Source: an uncultured Bacteroidales bacterium (GTDB taxonomy: Bacteria; Bacteroidota; Bacteroidia; Bacteroidales; FEN-979). Taken from it: DNA of 47,085 nt. The translations under genes and the position numbers were made by a program. Where the stretch lies: assembly GCA_903837605.1 (NCBI GenBank), contig CAILVF010000060.1, positions 1 through 47,085 of the forward strand, read 5' to 3'. Under the pieces are notes generated by a model. That model searched no databases, had not been told where the DNA came from, and saw only the letters and a program-made list of their open reading frames with translations. Below, one piece after another: positions 33,530 to 42,793 of this stretch; the first letter of the stretch is position 1, and the number at the start of each line of letters is the position of its first letter.

Positions 33530-35185
33530 ATGCTCAGGAAGCTGTCGATTGATAATTACATCCTTATCCATGACCTGGAGATTGATTTATTTCCCGGATT
33601 ATCGGTTGTGACCGGTGAAACCGGATCAGGAAAATCAATATTGCTGGGTGCATTAAGCCTTATACTCGGACAGAGGGCCGATACTTCTTCATTACTTGAT
33701 AAAACCGGGAAATGTATTGTTGAAGGCATTTTTCAGATTAATGGCTATGGGCTTGAGCCTTTTTTCTCACAACATGATCTTGATTATGATGAAACTGCAG
33801 TCCTGCGCAGGGAGATCAGCCAAAATGGAAAATCAAGAGCGTTTATCAACGACACCCCGGTTAATTTAACACTGTTGAAAGAACTGGGGGACAAACTGGT
33901 AAATATACATTCCCAGAATTCAGTAGTAACTCTGAACGATGCTGATTTTCAGATGGCTATCCTCGATAGTTATGCCGGGCAAACCGAGGCATTCAAAGAT
34001 TACCAGCAAGGCTTCAAACAGTATTCCCAGATGAAAAGGGAACTGGAGGACTATAAGTCCATGGAAGCCAGGTCAAAAGGGGAGCTTGATTATTACCGGT
34101 TTCTCCTGGATGAACTTATAAAAGCAGGCCTCAGGGAAGGCGAGCAGGAAGAATCAGAACAGCGGCTTGACGTTCTTTCACATACTGAAGAAATCAAAGG
34201 GAGCCTTTTTACGGCTGCAGAAAGAGTCGGCAGGGCTGAGATAAATATTCTTTCGATGCTGAATGAAGTGATCTCAGGTTTGATTACCGCCTCAAAATAC
34301 CATCCTGCTATCGAAGACCTCACTTCGAGACTAAAAAATGACCAGATTGACATTAAAGATATACTCAAGGAAATAGAGAAACTTGAAGAAGAGGTTCAAT
34401 ATGATCCTGAGGAAATACAGAGGCTGACCCAACGGCTGGACCTTATTTACAGGCTTGAAAAGAAGCATTCATTGCCTGATGTTGGAAATCTTTTATTGCT
34501 TATCAAAAGTATTGATAATAAACTTAATGAGGACGATAACCTCGAGTTAAAGATTAAGTCACTTGAGGCTGAACTGGAGTTGATTTACAGTAAACTTTTA
34601 CAGGAGGCAGAGCATATCTCGCAATCCAGGAAAACCGTTAAACACAAATTTGAGAAAGAGGTGGAAAGCCGGCTCACACAACTCGGGATGCCGGTTTCAA
34701 AATTCATTGTAAACATTATTTCGAATAAAGAACTTTCGGCAGGGGGGCTTGATGATGTTAAATTCCTGTTCTCTGCGAACAAAGGTATCGCTGCGAATGA
34801 GGTTTCAAAAGTCGCTTCCGGGGGTGAACTTTCACGTTTAATGCTGACGATCAAGTCGATGGTAAGCAGAAAGAACCTCTTACCAACAATTATCTTCGAT
34901 GAAATTGATAACGGGGTATCAGGAGATATTGCCGGCAAAGTGGGTGTTATACTCAAGAAGATGTCAGTTGAAATGCAGGTGATCGTCATCACCCATTTGC
35001 CCCAGATCGCGGGTAAGGGGGAACATCATTATAATGTTTATAAATCGGAAGGCACAGATATTACAACGACCCTTATAAGGAAACTTAAAAACAGCGAAAG
35101 GGTTGAGGAAATTGCCAGGATGATGAGTAATGAAAATGTAACTCCTGCTGCTATGAAAACTGCAAGGGAGTTACTCGCAAATTGA
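33530..35185 (+). CDS. recN: DNA repair protein RecN
   Basis: RecN is an SMC-like ATPase that acts in double-strand-break repair. The 551-residue protein begins MLRKLSIDNYILIHDLEIDLFPG and has Walker A GETGSGKS (28-35), long coiled coils between about 150 and 360, the signature VASGGELSRLML near residue 426 and Walker B TIIFDEIDNGVSG near 453, followed by ITHLPQIA. Length and layout are normal for the family. It is the last gene of the bamD unit. Confidence 0.95.
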   Translation: MLRKLSIDNYILIHDLEIDLFPGLSVVTGETGSGKSILLGALSLILGQRADTSSLLDKTGKCIVEGIFQINGYGLEPFFSQHDLDYDETAVLRREISQNGKSRAFINDTPVNLTLLKELGDKLVNIHSQNSVVTLNDADFQMAILDSYAGQTEAFKDYQQGFKQYSQMKRELEDYKSMEARSKGELDYYRFLLDELIKAGLREGEQEESEQRLDVLSHTEEIKGSLFTAAERVGRAEINILSMLNEVISGLITASKYHPAIEDLTSRLKNDQIDIKDILKEIEKLEEEVQYDPEEIQRLTQRLDLIYRLEKKHSLPDVGNLLLLIKSIDNKLNEDDNLELKIKSLEAELELIYSKLLQEAEHISQSRKTVKHKFEKEVESRLTQLGMPVSKFIVNIISNKELSAGGLDDVKFLFSANKGIAANEVSKVASGGELSRLMLTIKSMVSRKNLLPTIIFDEIDNGVSGDIAGKVGVILKKMSVEMQVIVITHLPQIAGKGEHHYNVYKSEGTDITTTLIRKLKNSERVEEIARMMSNENVTPAAMKTARELLAN

Positions 35186-35216
35186 ATTAGAAAAGAGAAA
35201 TTGCTATACTAAATAA

Positions 35217-35233
35217 ATGGTTTATATAACCAT
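35217..35233 (+). promoter_or_regulatory. Small inverted repeat in the recN-fabI spacer
   Basis: ATGGTT (35217-35222), TATAT and AACCAT (35228-35233) form a six-pair palindrome with a five-base centre, 33 bases upstream of the fabI ATG. It could be a regulator site. It is AT-rich and could occur by chance. Confidence 0.3.
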
Positions 35234-35265
35234 AATAAATAATTATTAACCAAGAACATAACACC

Positions 35266-36093
35266 ATGTCATATAATTTACTCAAAGGAAAGAGAGGAAT
35301 AATTTTCGGAGCGCTTGATTCAAAGTCAATTGCCTGGAAAGTTGCTGAGAAAGCACATGAGGAGGGCGCCGTTTTTACGCTCTCAAATACTCCTGTTGCT
35401 CTTCGTTTTGGAGAGCTGAACGAGTTATCGGCAAGATGCAATTCAGAGATAATTCCGGCTGATGCGACCAATGTGGGTGAACTGGAAAATGTTTTCAAGC
35501 GATCAACAGAGATCCTCGGCGGGAAAATCGATTTCGTCCTTCATTCTATCGGGATGTCGTTGAATGTGAGGAAAAGCAGGGAATATGACGACCTGGATTA
35601 TAATTACTATCAGAAGACCATTGATATTTCGGCAATGTCTTTCCATAAAATGATACAGGTGGCCAAAAAGCTGGATGCCATCAGTGAATGGGGGTCAATT
35701 GTTGCCCTTTCATATATAGCAGCCCAGCGCACTTTATACAGGTACAACGATATGGCTGATGCGAAAGCCATGCTGGAATCGATTGCAAGGAGCTTCGGAT
35801 ATATTTACGGAAGGGAAAAAAATGTCAGGATCAACACCATTTCTCAATCGCCTACCAGGACCACTGCAGGAAGCGGGGTTAAAGGGATTGATGCCCTGAT
35901 TGATTTTACCGAAAGGATGTCGCCCCTGGGCAATGCAACGGCGGAAGAATGTGCCGATTTTTGCATTGTGCTTTTTTCGGACCTTTCAAGGAAAATCACC
36001 ATGCAAAACATTTTTCACGACGGTGGATTTTCGGGAATGGGTATGAGCCTCAAGGCGATGACACAATATAAAAAGTGCCTTGAGGACGAGTAA
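35266..36093 (+). CDS. fabI: Enoyl-[acyl-carrier-protein] reductase FabI
   Basis: FabI reduces the enoyl-ACP double bond with NAD(P)H, the last step of each fatty-acid elongation cycle. The 275-residue short-chain dehydrogenase has LLKGKRGIIFGALDSKSIAW at the cofactor site, LHSIGMS near residue 93, and the catalytic Tyr and Lys in RYNDMADAK preceded by ALSYIAAQR. FabI is the target of triclosan-type inhibitors. The start codon is preceded by an 80-base spacer that contains no clear -7 element but has a palindrome at 35217-35233. It lies downstream of recN on the same strand. Confidence 0.95.
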   Translation: MSYNLLKGKRGIIFGALDSKSIAWKVAEKAHEEGAVFTLSNTPVALRFGELNELSARCNSEIIPADATNVGELENVFKRSTEILGGKIDFVLHSIGMSLNVRKSREYDDLDYNYYQKTIDISAMSFHKMIQVAKKLDAISEWGSIVALSYIAAQRTLYRYNDMADAKAMLESIARSFGYIYGREKNVRINTISQSPTRTTAGSGVKGIDALIDFTERMSPLGNATAEECADFCIVLFSDLSRKITMQNIFHDGGFSGMGMSLKAMTQYKKCLEDE

Positions 36094-36123
36094 TAATTTC
36101 CGTCTCCCCTTATTTTTTTATTT

Positions 36124-36131
36124 TAAATTTG
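36124..36131 (+). promoter_or_regulatory. -7 promoter element for the etf operon
   Basis: TAAATTTG matches TAnnTTTG, 19 bases before the etfB ATG at 36151. No matching -33 element is seen. Confidence 0.5.
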
Positions 36132-36150
36132 CACTCGCAAAAATTGAAGA

Positions 36151-36900
36151 ATGAATATACTTGTTTGTATCAGCAATGTTCCTGACACCACGACAAAAGT
36201 GAAGTTTATCGATGAATTTAAAAAACTCGATATCACAGGAATTCAATGGGTTATTAACCCCTGGGACGAATTATCGCTGACCCGGGCTCTTGAACTTAAG
36301 GATGATCCTTCGAAGGGGATACAGAAGGTCACTGTGGCCCATGTAGGTCTTGCCGGCTCTGAGCCGACAATTCGTAAGGCACTTGCAATAGGAGCTGATG
36401 ATGCCATCAGAATAAATGCAGATCCCTCCGACGGTATTTTTGTTGCTGCACAGCTTGCGGAAGTTTTGAAAAAAGAAGCATATGACCTGATCCTTTGTGG
36501 AATTGAATCAAGTGATTATAACGGTTCCATGGTAGGGGGGATGCTTGCCGAGTTCCTGGATGTCCCTTCTGTTTCGTCAGTTTCAGGAATAAATATTGAA
36601 AACGGGGGGATTGTTCTCACCCGTGAAATTGACGGGGGTAAGGAAGTTATAGCCATGGGTGTGCCTTTGGTTGCAATCGTACAAAAAGGTATTGCAAAAG
36701 AACCGCGGATAGCAGCAATGAGAGGGATCATGATGGCCAGGTCGAAACCTGTCAGGGTTTTTGAACCATCTGGAAGCGGTCCCACGACAGAAGTGTTGAA
36801 TTACGAGAAGCCAAAGCCGCGCGCTGCATGTAAATATATCGATCCTGAGAATCCAAAGCAGCTTGTAGATCTTCTGCAGAATGAAGCCAAAGTCATTTAA
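36151..36900 (+). CDS. etfB: Electron transfer flavoprotein beta subunit
   Basis: EtfB pairs with EtfA to carry electrons from acyl-CoA dehydrogenases. The 249-residue protein begins MNILVCISNVPDTTTKVKF and has WVINPWDELSLTRALELKD, IRKALAIGADDAIRI and the EtfB signature region ICGIESSDYNGSMVGGMLAEFL near residue 115. The beta subunit usually binds AMP. It is the first gene of an operon with etfA, two membrane-linked FeS proteins and an acyl-CoA dehydrogenase, so it probably accepts electrons from that dehydrogenase. A second FAD for electron bifurcation cannot be judged by eye. Confidence 0.95.
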   Translation: MNILVCISNVPDTTTKVKFIDEFKKLDITGIQWVINPWDELSLTRALELKDDPSKGIQKVTVAHVGLAGSEPTIRKALAIGADDAIRINADPSDGIFVAAQLAEVLKKEAYDLILCGIESSDYNGSMVGGMLAEFLDVPSVSSVSGINIENGGIVLTREIDGGKEVIAMGVPLVAIVQKGIAKEPRIAAMRGIMMARSKPVRVFEPSGSGPTTEVLNYEKPKPRAACKYIDPENPKQLVDLLQNEAKVI

Positions 36901-36932
36901 TTATTGTTAACTCAACTACATAAACTGTTATC

Positions 36933-37898
36933 ATGTCAGTATTAGTATTCGTAGAAAATTGGGATGGCAGGTTCAAGAAACTTTCTTTCGAACTTGTTAC
37001 ATATGCATCCAAAGTTGCTGAGATGCTGGGTTCGGAAATAACGGCCGTTTCCATCGGAAAGGTTGAAGATGCTGAGTTATCCAAACTTGCCTCTTACGGA
37101 GCATCGAAGATAATAAGTATCGAGAATGAACAATTTGCCGTCCTTGACAACCAGAATTACACTTCGGCCATTGCAGATGTGGCAAAGAAAGAAAATGCCG
37201 GCGTTGTGATCCTCTCGAATAACAATACGGGTAAAGCCATAGCCCCGAGGATTGCAGTAAGGTTGCAGGCAGGGCTTGGTGCAGGTGTCAGCCGTTTGCC
37301 GCTTTCTGTGGATCCTTTCGTAGTATATAAAAAAGTATTTTCAGGCAATGCGTTTGCAAATCTTTCAATAAAGTCGGAAGTCAAGGTGCTGACCCTTGCG
37401 CAGAACTCATTTGAGGTTATCGAAAAACCCATGCCGGTGATCATTGAAAAGGCCAGGGTCGAAACTGCAGATAATAAAACTATCGTAAAAGACACTCAAA
37501 AACAAAGCGGGAAGATTCTTCTTACCGATGCTGATATAGTAGTATCTGGCGGACGTGGTATGAAGTCTCCCGATAACTGGTCTCCGCTTGTTGAACTCGC
37601 AGGCATACTCGGCGCAGCAACTGCGTGTTCAAGGCCTGTTTCCGACGAAGGATGGCGTGGGCACGAAGAACATACCGGCCAAACGGGGAAGATCATCGCA
37701 CCCAATCTTTATTTTGCGATAGGCATTTCAGGCGCCACACAGCATCTTGCAGGTGTCAGCGGATCCAAATACATCGTTGCCATCAATACTGATAAAGATG
37801 CGCCTATTTTTGAAGCAGCCCAATACGGGATCGTTGGTGATGCTTTAAAGGTCCTGCCAAAACTTGTTGAGGCTTTCAGAGAGGTCAAGGGGAAATAA
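36933..37898 (+). CDS. etfA: Electron transfer flavoprotein alpha subunit
   Basis: EtfA binds FAD and passes electrons. The 321-residue protein has a typical N-terminal domain ([20 protein letters not shown]) and a C-terminal FAD domain with [13 protein letters not shown] near residue 204, [28 protein letters not shown] near 252, and [12 protein letters not shown]. It starts 32 bases after etfB. Its stop is seven bases before the start of the membrane FeS protein. It works with EtfB and probably with the two downstream FeS proteins to move electrons to menaquinone. Confidence 0.95.
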   Translation: MSVLVFVENWDGRFKKLSFELVTYASKVAEMLGSEITAVSIGKVEDAELSKLASYGASKIISIENEQFAVLDNQNYTSAIADVAKKENAGVVILSNNNTGKAIAPRIAVRLQAGLGAGVSRLPLSVDPFVVYKKVFSGNAFANLSIKSEVKVLTLAQNSFEVIEKPMPVIIEKARVETADNKTIVKDTQKQSGKILLTDADIVVSGGRGMKSPDNWSPLVELAGILGAATACSRPVSDEGWRGHEEHTGQTGKIIAPNLYFAIGISGATQHLAGVSGSKYIVAINTDKDAPIFEAAQYGIVGDALKVLPKLVEAFREVKGK

Positions 37899-37905
37899 GC
37901 TGAGC

Positions 37906-39285
37906 ATGTTAAAGCAATTGGTTTTCTCCTTTACATTACTGGTTACTCTCGGAGTTTTCACTTATTCATCGCTTCGTTATATTAACTTTTTCAGGCTTAC
38001 CAGGGCCGGTTTTCCTGTTAACAATTTCGGCAGGCGATTTGGCATCATGTTTAAAGTTGCTATCGGTCAAACCAGGATTTTCAGGTTCCCCTTCGTCGGA
38101 ATTTTGCATGCCCTTGTCTTCTGGGGCTTTTGTGTGATTTTAATCGGCAGCATGGAAATGGTCGCCGACGGACTTTTCGGTACCGAGAAAGCCTTGAGCT
38201 TCCTGGGGCCCGTCTATAATCTGATAATGGGTAGCGGGGATATCTTCGCCTTAATTATTGCTGTTGCCATCCTAATATTTCTTGTGAGGAGGGTATTTCT
38301 GCATATAAAACGGTTTGAAGGCATTGAAATGAAGCATGTTTCGCATATCGATGCCAATATCGCCCTGAGCCTCATTCTCTTTTTAATGATCTCCCTGCTT
38401 GGAATGAACACTTTCTATGTTCTCCAGCAGAAACTTATTTCCCCTTACGGGGGGCAGTTGCCCGCCGGAATTACACATTGCCCTGCAGAAGCCGTCGTGG
38501 GATTTTACCCTGTCAGTTCATACTTTGCCGGGCTTGCAGGGCATGCCCTGACCCCGCTGACAGCCCAGGTACTTTACCAGGCCTTCTGGTGGTGCCATAT
38601 CCTTCTGATCTTCCTGTTTGCAAATATATTGCCGTACTCAAAGCATTTCCATGTTTTCATGTCGGTCCCGAACGTATTTCTCTCGAGGCTCGAACCTCTT
38701 GGGAAGCTTACCAATATGGACAGCATCACCAGGGAGGTGAAGCTGATGCTATATCCTGATGCATCATCCGGGGCAAGTCCTGCTGATGCACCTACAGAGC
38801 GGTTTGGGGTTAAGGATGCAGAAGATGTTGTATGGAAAACCTATTTCGATTCCCTGGCTTGTACCGAATGCGGCCGCTGTACCTCGGTATGCCCGGCAAA
38901 CATCACAGGGAAAAAGCTTTCCCCGCGCAAGGTCATGATGGACCTGAGGGCCAGGATGAAAGAGAAAGGCCCGATGATGGTAAAGAACGGGAAAGACTTC
39001 TCCGACACGAAATCCCTGGTAAGGGATTATATCTCTGAAGAAGAGCTCTGGGCTTGTACCACCTGCAATGCATGTGCCAGGGAGTGTCCTATAAATATAA
39101 ACCATCCAAGCCTGATCGTGGATATGCGCAGGTACCTTGTCATGGAAGAAGCATCAGCCCCCGGACAGCTGAAGACCATGTTCAACTATATTGAGAACAA
39201 CGGCGCTCCATGGCAGTTTTCCCAGGGTGACAGGCTGCTGTGGGCAAAAGACCTCATGATTAATAAGAACCCTGAAGGTAATTGA
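37906..39285 (+). CDS. Membrane FeS oxidoreductase, N-terminal half of a split ETF:quinone-reductase-like protein
   Basis: The 459-residue protein has about six membrane helices with candidate heme-ligand histidines (His68, His147, His231), resembling the NarI-type cytochrome b domain, followed by two [4Fe-4S] sites: [11 protein letters not shown] (Cys319, 322, 325, 329) and [11 protein letters not shown] (Cys384, 387, 390, 394). In single-chain DUF224/EMO-type oxidoreductases this arrangement is followed by two CCG domains; here those lie in the next gene. It probably moves electrons from ETF to menaquinone in the cytoplasmic membrane. The frame opens further upstream (37864) inside etfA; the ATG at 37906 is preferred. 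Confidence 0.85.
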   Translation: MLKQLVFSFTLLVTLGVFTYSSLRYINFFRLTRAGFPVNNFGRRFGIMFKVAIGQTRIFRFPFVGILHALVFWGFCVILIGSMEMVADGLFGTEKALSFLGPVYNLIMGSGDIFALIIAVAILIFLVRRVFLHIKRFEGIEMKHVSHIDANIALSLILFLMISLLGMNTFYVLQQKLISPYGGQLPAGITHCPAEAVVGFYPVSSYFAGLAGHALTPLTAQVLYQAFWWCHILLIFLFANILPYSKHFHVFMSVPNVFLSRLEPLGKLTNMDSITREVKLMLYPDASSGASPADAPTERFGVKDAEDVVWKTYFDSLACTECGRCTSVCPANITGKKLSPRKVMMDLRARMKEKGPMMVKNGKDFSDTKSLVRDYISEEELWACTTCNACARECPININHPSLIVDMRRYLVMEEASAPGQLKTMFNYIENNGAPWQFSQGDRLLWAKDLMINKNPEGN

Positions 39286-40085
39286 TGATGAGTGAGATGA
39301 TACCTGTTGAACTTCCTGTCATGGCTGACCTCTTCGCGAGAGGTGAGAAGCCTGAATTTTTATTCTGGGTTGGATGTTCCGGTGCCTTCGACGACAGGTA
39401 CCGTAAAGTTGCGAGGGCTTTTGCTAAAATACTGACCTCATTAAATATAAACTACGCAGTTCTTGGAACAGAAGAGACCTGTACAGGTGACCCTGCCAGG
39501 AGGGCCGGTAACGAAATGCTATACCAGATGCAGGCCTTGCATAATATTGAACTTTTTAAATCATACGGGATCCGGAAGATCCTGACCATCTGTCCGCATT
39601 GTTACAATATCTTCAAAAACGAGTACCCCGACCTGGGGGGCAGTTATGAAGTGGTTAGTTACGTCCATTTCCTGGATCAGATGATAGCTGAAGGGAAACT
39701 CCGCATAAATAAATCAAGCTTTGGCGCAACAAGGATCACCTATCACGACCCCTGTTACCTGGGCCGGGCAAACGAGATATATGAAGAGCCGAGGAACATC
39801 CTGAAGCACCTGAGTCCGCTCTTCACCGAAATGCACCGGAACCGCAGTTCCTCTCTTTGTTGTGGCGGTGGTGGGGCCCAGATGTTCAAAGAAGCCGAAC
39901 CCGGCTCGAAAGAAGTTTATATGGAACGTACCGAAGACGTGCTTAAAACAGGGGCGGCGGTTGTTGCCACGGCCTGTCCGTTTTGCATGAATATGATCAC
40001 CGACGGAATAAAATATAAAAACAAGGAAACAGAGGTCAGGAATATGGACATTGCAGAAATGATAGCTGTTTCGTTAAACCTTTAA
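39285..40085 (+). CDS. CCG-domain FeS protein (HdrB/HdrD-like), C-terminal half of the split oxidoreductase
   Basis: The protein of about 266 residues has two CCG-type cysteine regions that bind noncubane or [4Fe-4S] clusters in heterodisulfide-reductase-related proteins: TICPHCYNIFKNEYPD near residue 104 and YHDPCYLGRANEI with LCCGGGGAQMF near 195, plus TACPFCMNM near 235. The ATG at 39285 overlaps the stop of the upstream gene in TGATG; TTG at 39282 is a weaker start. Together with the preceding membrane protein it forms the parts of an EMO/HdrDE-like complex. It lies 16 bases before the acyl-CoA dehydrogenase gene. Confidence 0.85.
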   Translation: MMSEMIPVELPVMADLFARGEKPEFLFWVGCSGAFDDRYRKVARAFAKILTSLNINYAVLGTEETCTGDPARRAGNEMLYQMQALHNIELFKSYGIRKILTICPHCYNIFKNEYPDLGGSYEVVSYVHFLDQMIAEGKLRINKSSFGATRITYHDPCYLGRANEIYEEPRNILKHLSPLFTEMHRNRSSSLCCGGGGAQMFKEAEPGSKEVYMERTEDVLKTGAAVVATACPFCMNMITDGIKYKNKETEVRNMDIAEMIAVSLNL

Positions 40086-40101
40086 TTAATAAACCATAGA
40101 G

Positions 40102-41886
40102 ATGGAAAACAAGCAAGTATTGAAAAGCGGTGAATTTCTTGTTCGCGAGATAACACCCGCCGATATCTTTATCCCCGAGGAATATAACGAAGAGCAGCTG
40201 ATGATAGCCCAGACCTGTCGTGACTTTCTTCAAACCGAATTATATCCGATAGTGGATAAGCTTGATGCCCCTGACATACAGCTCATGAAAGCCACCCTTA
40301 AAAAAGCCGGCGAATTGGGCCTGATGGGCATAGCCCTGCCGGAGGAATACGGTGGATTCGGACAGTCATTTGTGACGCAGATGCTTGCAGCCGAAACGAT
40401 TGGGGCGGGTTATTCCTTTTCCGTCGCATTTATGGCCCATACGGGTATAGGGACTCTTCCCATAATGTATTACGGGAATGAAGACCAGCGCCAGCGTTAT
40501 GTAACAAAACTTGCCTCAGGCGAGATGATAGGCGCATACTGCCTTACCGAGCCCGGGGCCGGCAGCGATGCCAACTCGGGTAAAACCCAGGCAGTCCTTT
40601 CAGAAGACGGCAAACATTACATACTCAACGGCCAGAAAATGTGGATCACCAATGCAAATTTTGCAGATACACAGGTGGTTTTTGCCAAGATCGACAGGGA
40701 CAGGGTTTTGTCAGCATTTATTGTGGAGCGTGCTTTCCCCGGTGTTACCGTGAATCCCGACGAACATAAGATGGGGATCAAGGGGTCATCGACTGCACAG
40801 ATCTTTTATACCGATGTGAAGGTTCCCGTTGAGAATCTTATAGGTGCGAGGGGAGAGGGATTCCGTATTGCACTCAGCATTCTTCACATGGGCCGTATCA
40901 AACTGGGTGCAAATGTGCTTGGGGCCAGTAAAAAAGCTATTAACGACTCAGTAAAGTATGCCAATGAGCGCAAACAGTTCGGCGTTCTGATCTCTACATT
41001 CGGATCAATAAAACATAAACTTGCAGAGCAGGTGATCAGGACTTTTGCGCTTGAGTCAGCAATATACAGGGTCAGCAATGACGTGGACGTACAGATCAGG
41101 AAGAATAAGGCCGGGGGGATGGACCAGGGCCGGGCCAGTATTGAAGGGATCAGCCATTATGCCGTTGAGGCAGCTATACTGAAAGTGTATGGTTCGGAAG
41201 CTCTCGATTTTATCATCGACGAAGCTGTACAGATCCACGGCGGAATGGGATATTCTGCTGAAATGGCAGTGGAAAGAGGATACCGTGATTCGAGGATCAA
41301 CAGGATATTTGAAGGAACCAATGAAATCAACCGTCTGCTGGTTGTCGACACGGCAATGAAACGTGCCATGAAGGGTGATTTTGACCTGATGGGTGCCGCC
41401 GAGAAACTGACAGACGATCTGGAGCACATTGCCGAACCCGCATCCTCATCCGCAGGTTATTATGATGAAAAAACGCGGTACATCAGGAACTTTAAAAAGG
41501 CTGTTCTGCTTGTGATTCATGGTGCTTCAAAAACTTTTGATAAAAAACTGGGATATGAGCAGGAAATCCTCAACAACATTTCCGATATGATCATGGAGGT
41601 CTACATGGCCGAATCCACTGTCCTCAGGGTCAATAAACTTGAGGGGATGAAAGGTTCAGAAGCCGTGGCTTTATACAGGGACATCCTTGATATCCTGGTT
41701 TATGATGCAGCAGATAATATCCGTAAAGCCGGATGCAACGCCCTGTATTGTTTTACAGAAGGAGAGGAAGCGGCCCGTCTGGATATGGCGATTCAGTCTC
41801 TCAGCAAAGTCAATGGTTTTAACACGAAGGACGCCCGCCGGAGGATTGCTGCAAAACTTATCGAAGAAAACCAATATAAATTTTAA
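40102..41886 (+). CDS. Acyl-CoA dehydrogenase with C-terminal extension
   Basis: The 594-residue flavoprotein oxidises acyl-CoA thioesters to enoyl-CoA. Typical motifs are YCLTEPGAGSDANSG near residue 146, QKMWITNANFAD near 178, QIHGGMGYSAEMAVERGYRD near 377 and the catalytic base Glu404 in RIFEGTNEIN. Residues from about 440 to the end form an extra helical domain as in VLCAD/ACAD9-type enzymes, longer than the usual 380-residue form. It is the last gene of the etf operon and presumably feeds electrons to EtfAB. The preferred chain length cannot be read from the sequence. Confidence 0.93.
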   Translation: MENKQVLKSGEFLVREITPADIFIPEEYNEEQLMIAQTCRDFLQTELYPIVDKLDAPDIQLMKATLKKAGELGLMGIALPEEYGGFGQSFVTQMLAAETIGAGYSFSVAFMAHTGIGTLPIMYYGNEDQRQRYVTKLASGEMIGAYCLTEPGAGSDANSGKTQAVLSEDGKHYILNGQKMWITNANFADTQVVFAKIDRDRVLSAFIVERAFPGVTVNPDEHKMGIKGSSTAQIFYTDVKVPVENLIGARGEGFRIALSILHMGRIKLGANVLGASKKAINDSVKYANERKQFGVLISTFGSIKHKLAEQVIRTFALESAIYRVSNDVDVQIRKNKAGGMDQGRASIEGISHYAVEAAILKVYGSEALDFIIDEAVQIHGGMGYSAEMAVERGYRDSRINRIFEGTNEINRLLVVDTAMKRAMKGDFDLMGAAEKLTDDLEHIAEPASSSAGYYDEKTRYIRNFKKAVLLVIHGASKTFDKKLGYEQEILNNISDMIMEVYMAESTVLRVNKLEGMKGSEAVALYRDILDILVYDAADNIRKAGCNALYCFTEGEEAARLDMAIQSLSKVNGFNTKDARRRIAAKLIEENQYKF

Positions 41887-41921
41887 TGGGAAGGGATTAA
41901 AGAGGCTATCAAAATTTAGAT

Positions 41922-41929
41922 TACTTTTG
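41922..41929 (+). promoter_or_regulatory. -7 promoter element for the gene at 41978
   Basis: TACTTTTG matches TAnnTTTG and is followed by GCAC, like the rpmE promoter. It is 48 bases before the ATG. Confidence 0.5.
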
Positions 41930-41977
41930 CACTGCCAAATTGAAATCCAATTGTCTGGTGCTGAATTTTGATTGAAT

Positions 41978-42793
41978 ATGTACAGCCCGCTTCTCAACTT
42001 TATTTTCCTTGCCAGGACAGCCAAAGACAGCACCTCGTTTGATCCGAGCATGCTTTACCTTATCCTGGCCCTGGTAGGAATTTTCCTCCTGGTACTTATT
42101 CTCGTTTTCACCAGGGCCAGGCTTTACCCTCTGCTGAAGCTCGGGTATATCCGCCTTGTTTACGGCCGTTTCAGTTATGAATTCCTTGAATTTTTCAAGG
42201 AAAATGATATCAGGAACCCTCATAACAACTGCATCAAGGATGAGATATCCATGCATTTTTATACATTTTACAAGCCAAAGAAAAGCGCTTTGTTCTTTCA
42301 GACCGAGACCAAGATCGAATTCGGAGATATTCCTTTTTTAACCACCTATAAACAGCTTACCAGAATAAAGGGAGAACCTGAATGCATCAATGTTTCGAAG
42401 TTCAATACCAACAGGGTTAAACTTATCGGTTATAATGAGGAGCTTCAGGACATGAAGATGAAATCCTTTTATTATTTGATGGAAGAGCAGTTTGTGATGG
42501 GGGAATATCACTTCATAGATATTACGAAGATAAAAATCGCTGATATCCTGGGCCCGTTGCTGGTTAAATACCTGAAAGGCGAATCCATCCAGGCCGATAA
42601 TTTCTACATCACTGATCCTATGGGTGACAGGATCAATTACGAAAACAATGGTTTTTCAGTCACGGTCAGGTATTATTTCCGCGGAGACAGTTCTATAAAC
42701 CAGATACTGGATTCAATATTTGGAAATACCGCTGATAACGGGGAGGCCCTGTTACGCACGCTGAAACATGAAGAATTGATAAACCGCTTTTAG
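41978..42793 (+). CDS. Membrane-anchored protein of unknown function
   Basis: I do not recognise this 271-residue protein. It has one strong membrane helix near the N-terminus (LYLILALVGIFLLVLILVF, about residues 27-45) followed by a long cytoplasmic or periplasmic domain with mixed charge and aromatic residues (YEFLEFFKENDIRNPHNN; FYITDPMGDRINYENNG). No signal peptide cleavage site or catalytic motif is visible. The ATG at 41978 is preferred to TTG at 41972. It follows the acyl-CoA dehydrogenase gene but has its own -7 element. Its stop overlaps the clpC stop region by four bases. Confidence 0.65.
   Translation: MYSPLLNFIFLARTAKDSTSFDPSMLYLILALVGIFLLVLILVFTRARLYPLLKLGYIRLVYGRFSYEFLEFFKENDIRNPHNNCIKDEISMHFYTFYKPKKSALFFQTETKIEFGDIPFLTTYKQLTRIKGEPECINVSKFNTNRVKLIGYNEELQDMKMKSFYYLMEEQFVMGEYHFIDITKIKIADILGPLLVKYLKGESIQADNFYITDPMGDRINYENNGFSVTVRYYFRGDSSINQILDSIFGNTADNGEALLRTLKHEELINRF

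Noticed and set aside
36151..37898. Fix-type or electron-bifurcating ETF
   Set aside because: No FixC/FixX or bifurcating partner is nearby, and the acyl-CoA dehydrogenase with the membrane FeS proteins explains the operon more simply.
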